Assembly: GCA_965369635.1 (NCBI GenBank)
Contig: CBDURC010000153.1
Coordinates: 1 to 7,423, forward strand
Direction: 5' to 3'
Length of the DNA stretch: 7,423 nucleotides
DNA from: UBA3071 sp965369635
GTDB lineage: Bacteria; Chloroflexota; Anaerolineae; UBA3071
Part shown: positions 6,551 through 7,423 of the stretch, piece after piece
How the letters are laid out: every line of letters starts with the position of its first letter
How positions within the stretch are numbered: the stretch's first letter is position 1
Made by a program: the position numbers and the translations under genes
Notes under the pieces: model-generated
Databases searched by the model: none
What the model was told of the DNA's origin: nothing
Seen by the model: the letters and a program-made list of their open reading frames with translations, nothing else

Positions 6551-7423
6551 TCGGACCATTTGCGGACTATGAAGGGAACCCCATTCTCACACCGGGCACG
6601 GATTTCGAAGCAGAGCGGGTCTACAACCCGGCCGTCATCATCGTGGACGGTCTGTTCAACATGCTCTACCGAGCCGAGGCGGGGGATGGGTGCACTGGGC
6701 GCATCGGGCTGGCGCGGAGCGAGGACGGCTTGCACTTCACCCGGCACTCCGAGCCGGTCATCGCGCCTGAGCACGACTACGAGGAGCGCGGCTGCGAGGA
6801 CCCCAGGATCGTGCGCTTCGGCGATACGTATTGGCTCACCTACGTCGGCAACGGTGGAGGAGGCCCCGGCAATATCTGCCTGGCCTCATCGAAAGACCTC
6901 TTTCACTGGGAGAAACACGGCTCTATCCTGCAACCAGCGCAAGGCTGGGACAGCCGCCAGGTTAAAGCCGGAGCCATCCTGCCGGAGAAGGTGAGGGGCA
7001 AATACGTAATGTATTTTATGGGCGAGGCCAGGCCTTGGGAGACGGCCATCGGCTTGGCCTACTCCGACGACCTCCTGCATTGGCACGAGCCGCTGGATGG
7101 GCCGGTGGTCCTGCCACGCCAGGGCTATTTCGACAGCAAAGGGGTGGAGCCGGGGCCGCCGCCGCTGATGCTCGACGAAGGCATCCTGCTCGTCTACTGC
7201 GGCTGGGGCGAAGACCGCACCTACAGGCCGGGGTGGGTGTTGTTCTCCAAAGAGGAACCGGAGAGGGTTTTGGCTCGCTCGGAGGAGCCGATTCTGGAGC
7301 CGGCAAAGAACTGGGGGGAGCGGTTTGGCTTGACCAACCACGTGGTGGCCGAATCGCTGCTGCGGCACGAGGGCCGTTGGTGGCTCTACTACGGCGCCGC
7401 CGACAAAGCCGTCTGCCTGGCGT
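6526..7423 (+). CDS. GH130 family beta-mannoside phosphorylase/hydrolase (3' end outside window)
   Basis: The frame is open from the ATG at 6526 to the window edge (299 codons, no stop). It reads as a five-bladed beta-propeller GH130 enzyme. Family marks, numbered from 6526, are EGNPIL (16-21), VYNPAVI (32-38), IGLARSEDGLHF (60-71), CEDPRI (90-95; D92 is the expected general-acid Asp), YWLTY (102-106), SSKDLFHW (121-128), VKAG (146-149), MYFMGE (162-167), SDDLLHW (180-186), GPPP (210-213) and WWLYYGAAD near the edge (285-293). Family members phosphorolyse beta-mannosidic bonds to give mannose 1-phosphate, or hydrolyse beta-mannosides. Which applies needs an alignment of the phosphate-binding basic residues, and I cannot settle it. 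There is no signal peptide, so it should be cytoplasmic. GH130 proteins are usually about 300-350 residues, so only a short tail is missing. It overlaps the TIM-barrel gene by 25 bases, or by 4 if it starts at 6547. Confidence 0.9.
   Translation, partial: MDDFDGQMIGPFADYEGNPILTPGTDFEAERVYNPAVIIVDGLFNMLYRAEAGDGCTGRIGLARSEDGLHFTRHSEPVIAPEHDYEERGCEDPRIVRFGDTYWLTYVGNGGGGPGNICLASSKDLFHWEKHGSILQPAQGWDSRQVKAGAILPEKVRGKYVMYFMGEARPWETAIGLAYSDDLLHWHEPLDGPVVLPRQGYFDSKGVEPGPPPLMLDEGILLVYCGWGEDRTYRPGWVLFSKEEPERVLARSEEPILEPAKNWGERFGLTNHVVAESLLRHEGRWWLYYGAADKAVCLA

Noticed and set aside
6560..6994. A 144-codon plus-strand frame within the GH130 gene
   Set aside because: It is out of frame with the GH130 reading, which carries the family motifs throughout; the product is Ser/Arg/Thr-rich without a domain.

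Overview
The window is a compact, one-direction (+ strand) stretch of bacterial chromosome. It carries seven protein genes, two of them cut by the window edges, and no RNA genes, insertion sequences or CRISPR array that I can see. G+C is moderately high (about 55-68% in most lines sampled by eye). Coding density is very high, with ATGA stop/start overlaps. Two kinds of short dispersed-looking repeat are present: an AATCCGC-type heptamer tract and a CCCTTCGACTGCGCTCAGGG-type palindrome. I associate this combination with environmental Chloroflexota (Anaerolineae-like) and similar genomes. That placement is an impression from memory, not a result.

Layout. Positions 2-256 are the C-terminal end of a GrpB/UPF0157-family protein. 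It overlaps by 4 bases a classical short-chain dehydrogenase/reductase (253-1140). Ten bases later comes an 849-residue cytoplasmic GH2 beta-mannosidase (1151-3700) with both catalytic glutamates present. A 121-base spacer follows, holding a nested palindromic repeat. Next is a second tight run: a class I SAM-dependent methyltransferase (3822-4592), a GT-B-like glycosyltransferase of unknown specificity (4638-5672), a xylose-isomerase-like TIM-barrel sugar isomerase/epimerase or hydrolase (5669-6550, 4-base overlap with the preceding gene) and a GH130 beta-mannoside phosphorylase/hydrolase (about 6526 to past the window end).

How it may work together. The two recognisable carbohydrate-active enzymes both belong to families acting on beta-mannosides: GH2 beta-mannosidase releases mannose from non-reducing ends, and GH130 phosphorolyses or hydrolyses beta-mannosidic bonds. 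With a TIM-barrel sugar enzyme and an SDR oxidoreductase nearby, the simplest reading is an intracellular beta-mannoside or mannan-oligosaccharide metabolism locus. The glycosyltransferase and methyltransferase between them are unexpected for a purely catabolic locus. They leave open that the substrate is a self-made or modified glycoside, which is inference only. No transporter or regulator lies inside the window.

The points most worth a second look are the heptamer-repeat tract translated in frame inside the beta-mannosidase, the nested palindrome in the one sizeable intergenic gap, and the unassigned glycosyltransferase/methyltransferase/TIM-barrel trio next to GH130.
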